Source: Legionella cardiaca
GTDB taxonomy: Bacteria > Pseudomonadota > Gammaproteobacteria > Legionellales > Legionellaceae
Reading direction: 5' to 3'
Assembly: GCF_029026145.1 (NCBI RefSeq)
Contig: NZ_CP119078.1
Span: forward strand, 2,642,501 to 2,706,500
DNA length: 64,000 nt
The position numbers and the translations under genes are program-made. Under the pieces are notes generated by a model. It worked only from the letters and a program-made list of their open reading frames with translations. It ran no database searches and was not told where the DNA came from. Shown one piece after another: positions 62,943-64,000 of this stretch. Numbering within the stretch: the first letter of the stretch is position 1; every line of letters starts with the position of its first letter.

Positions 62943-64000
62943 ATGTCAAAACCCATTCGTACATTTCTTTCTGGCTTGGCCAAAAAACCTGCTGATTACC
63001 AACTCACCGCCAATGATTGGTCGCAAATAATTTTTCTATATCAACAAGGCACAGAAGAAAACCAGGATTATCTTGTGCAAGGCTTGTCTCAGCAAATTTT
63101 TGTTACAGCGACGGAAATCCATGAATGTATTATCACTTCTGCAACTATAGACGTTATTAATCAAAAGCAAGCTGATGCACAAAATGAAGTGCTCAACAAT
63201 TTTTCTGCACGTTGCCAGCGTATTTTTCCTCAAATCGGGCAAATTAACCTAAACCGTAGCGAATGGCTTGAATTAGCACGTCGTTTTAATAGACAAGGTA
63301 TTAGTCGTATAACAAGTGCCTTTCTCTTTACTCATTTAGCTGTGATTAAACATTGTGATTACAGTGACTTAGTAAACCAGACTGACACCAGGCCTTCTCG
63401 CACAGCAAAAAGGGCCGCCTTACCTAAAGACCCGCCTACCACAAAACGTCGAAAATACCGCGAAACATTCGATGATAATACACCGAACACTTTAATTATC
63501 TCTGATGAGTCTGATCCCAAATTACATTCACCACTTAAGGAAAAAGGAGTAAGAGTCACCACATTAACTCCGGCAACTCCCGAAAAAGAATACAGCCATG
63601 TATGTCGCACACCTGGAAAACATAAAGTCCGCAAAATCTTCTCACATGAGGTTAATGGCTCCGTTACGAGCTTTTTTAAGCCTAAAACGCCTTCACCGCA
63701 GAAAATTGAGGTAAAGGGCAATGAGAAACATATTAGAAAAAAAATGCCCAAACTTGTGTTTGTGCGTCACGAGGAGCCCATTTATTTTCAGGCCACCCTC
63801 GAGAAACTGGAACAACGCAAAAGTTCTCACCGCCGGGTTGGACAAAACCAATTAACCGGCGCGAGCTGTCAATCCGTGTTTGCAGCTTGCAACGAAAATA
63901 TTGTTGTGACTAGCCGCGGTAGTAAATACCATTGGTCTCATCTCATTGCTTTTTTTCTAGGGGGCGAGCAAAGTATAGAAAACCTCGTTCCAGCCACCGC
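62943..64000 (+). CDS. Candidate nucleus-targeted protein with nuclease-like C-terminus, 3' truncated
   Basis: An open frame from ATG at 62943 runs off the window end (at least 352 codons). The N-terminal 140 residues are helical and unrecognised. Residues 156-171, KRAALPKDPPTTKRRK, form a textbook bipartite nuclear localisation signal (KR, ten residues, KRRK). Residues 238-248 (NGSVTSFFKPK) resemble a PCNA-binding PIP box except for Asn in place of Gln. From about 320, TSRGSKYHWSHLIAFFLGGE then QSIENLVPAT follows the pattern of DNA/RNA non-specific endonucleases (HLIA..GG....NLVP). The gene is incomplete, so the active site cannot be judged. Confidence 0.72.
   Translation, partial: MSKPIRTFLSGLAKKPADYQLTANDWSQIIFLYQQGTEENQDYLVQGLSQQIFVTATEIHECIITSATIDVINQKQADAQNEVLNNFSARCQRIFPQIGQINLNRSEWLELARRFNRQGISRITSAFLFTHLAVIKHCDYSDLVNQTDTRPSRTAKRAALPKDPPTTKRRKYRETFDDNTPNTLIISDESDPKLHSPLKEKGVRVTTLTPATPEKEYSHVCRTPGKHKVRKIFSHEVNGSVTSFFKPKTPSPQKIEVKGNEKHIRKKMPKLVFVRHEEPIYFQATLEKLEQRKSSHRRVGQNQLTGASCQSVFAACNENIVVTSRGSKYHWSHLIAFFLGGEQSIENLVPAT

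Noticed and set aside
63359-63751. 130-codon open frame on the minus strand
   Set aside because: It lies wholly inside the long plus-strand frame starting at 62943, which carries clear motifs; the minus frame has no ribosome-binding site or recognisable domain.
1-64000. CRISPR arrays, insertion sequences, rRNA and tRNA genes
   Set aside because: No regularly spaced repeats, no transposase-like protein and no recognisable cloverleaf or rRNA sequence was found on reading.

Overview
The window is a chromosomal segment of an AT-rich gammaproteobacterium, most likely a Legionella or close relative. The reasons are the low GC content judged by eye, Legionella-like housekeeping proteins, a stand-alone IcmL/DotI-type protein, and several genes carrying eukaryotic-type motifs (F-box-like, ubiquitin-interacting motif, CaaX box, bipartite nuclear localisation signal) of the kind found in Dot/Icm effectors. 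I saw no transposase, prophage, CRISPR array, rRNA or tRNA. Assignment to genus is inference; no search was run.

Layout. 1-2.7 kb: 3' part of dnaX, then ybaB and recR, the conserved replication/repair trio. 2.7-7 kb: a DUF547 protein translationally coupled to a membrane sulfatase-fold protein, facing a large unknown gene. 7-10.7 kb: a small lipoprotein, a response regulator with a degenerate receiver, a CorC/CNNM-type membrane protein and a VanX-type dipeptidase. 10.9-14.8 kb: ffh and the rpsP-rimM-trmD-rplS operon, then an alkylguanine-DNA methyltransferase-like gene. 14.8-24.5 kb: accessory and candidate effector genes (F-box-like protein, CaaX protein) mixed with metabolic genes (SDR, acetolactate synthase, yadG-yadH transporter). 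25-31 kb: two methyltransferase-fold genes, exoD, and a small group made of a truncated HemA-like protein, an SDR lacking its catalytic Tyr and a TIGR02444 protein. 31-35.5 kb: an arginine-type ABC transporter joined to argG-argH in one tightly packed operon with a clear promoter. 35.6-45.2 kb: corA, lemA plus an HtpX-like protease, thiD, homospermidine synthase, a di-haem cytochrome, an alpha/beta-hydrolase with effector character and an AhpD-like protein. 45.2-50.6 kb: uvrA, the IcmL-like gene and small envelope or enzyme genes. 50.8-56.3 kb: a GT87-type membrane glycosyltransferase followed by a compact four-gene amidoligase cluster (C39-like peptidase, RimK-like ATP-grasp ligase, GCS2 ligase, N-formylglutamate amidohydrolase-like enzyme). 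56.5-64 kb: a HerA-type ATPase, a 726-residue protein with a duplicated domain and a UIM, the fur-bamE-rnfH-ratA block, a carboxylesterase, and the 5' part of a gene encoding an NLS-bearing protein with a nuclease-like C-terminus that runs off the window.

The strongest candidates for something new are the four-gene amidoligase cluster at 52.2-56.3 kb, the NLS/nuclease-like protein at 62.9 kb, the UIM protein at 58-60.2 kb, the stand-alone HemA N-domain-like protein at 28.6 kb and the CaaX protein at 22.8 kb. Several imperfect palindromic, relatively GC-rich elements (near 7.1, 30.9, 39.8, 50.65, 56.4 and 60.8 kb) lie between genes and look like dispersed non-coding repeats.
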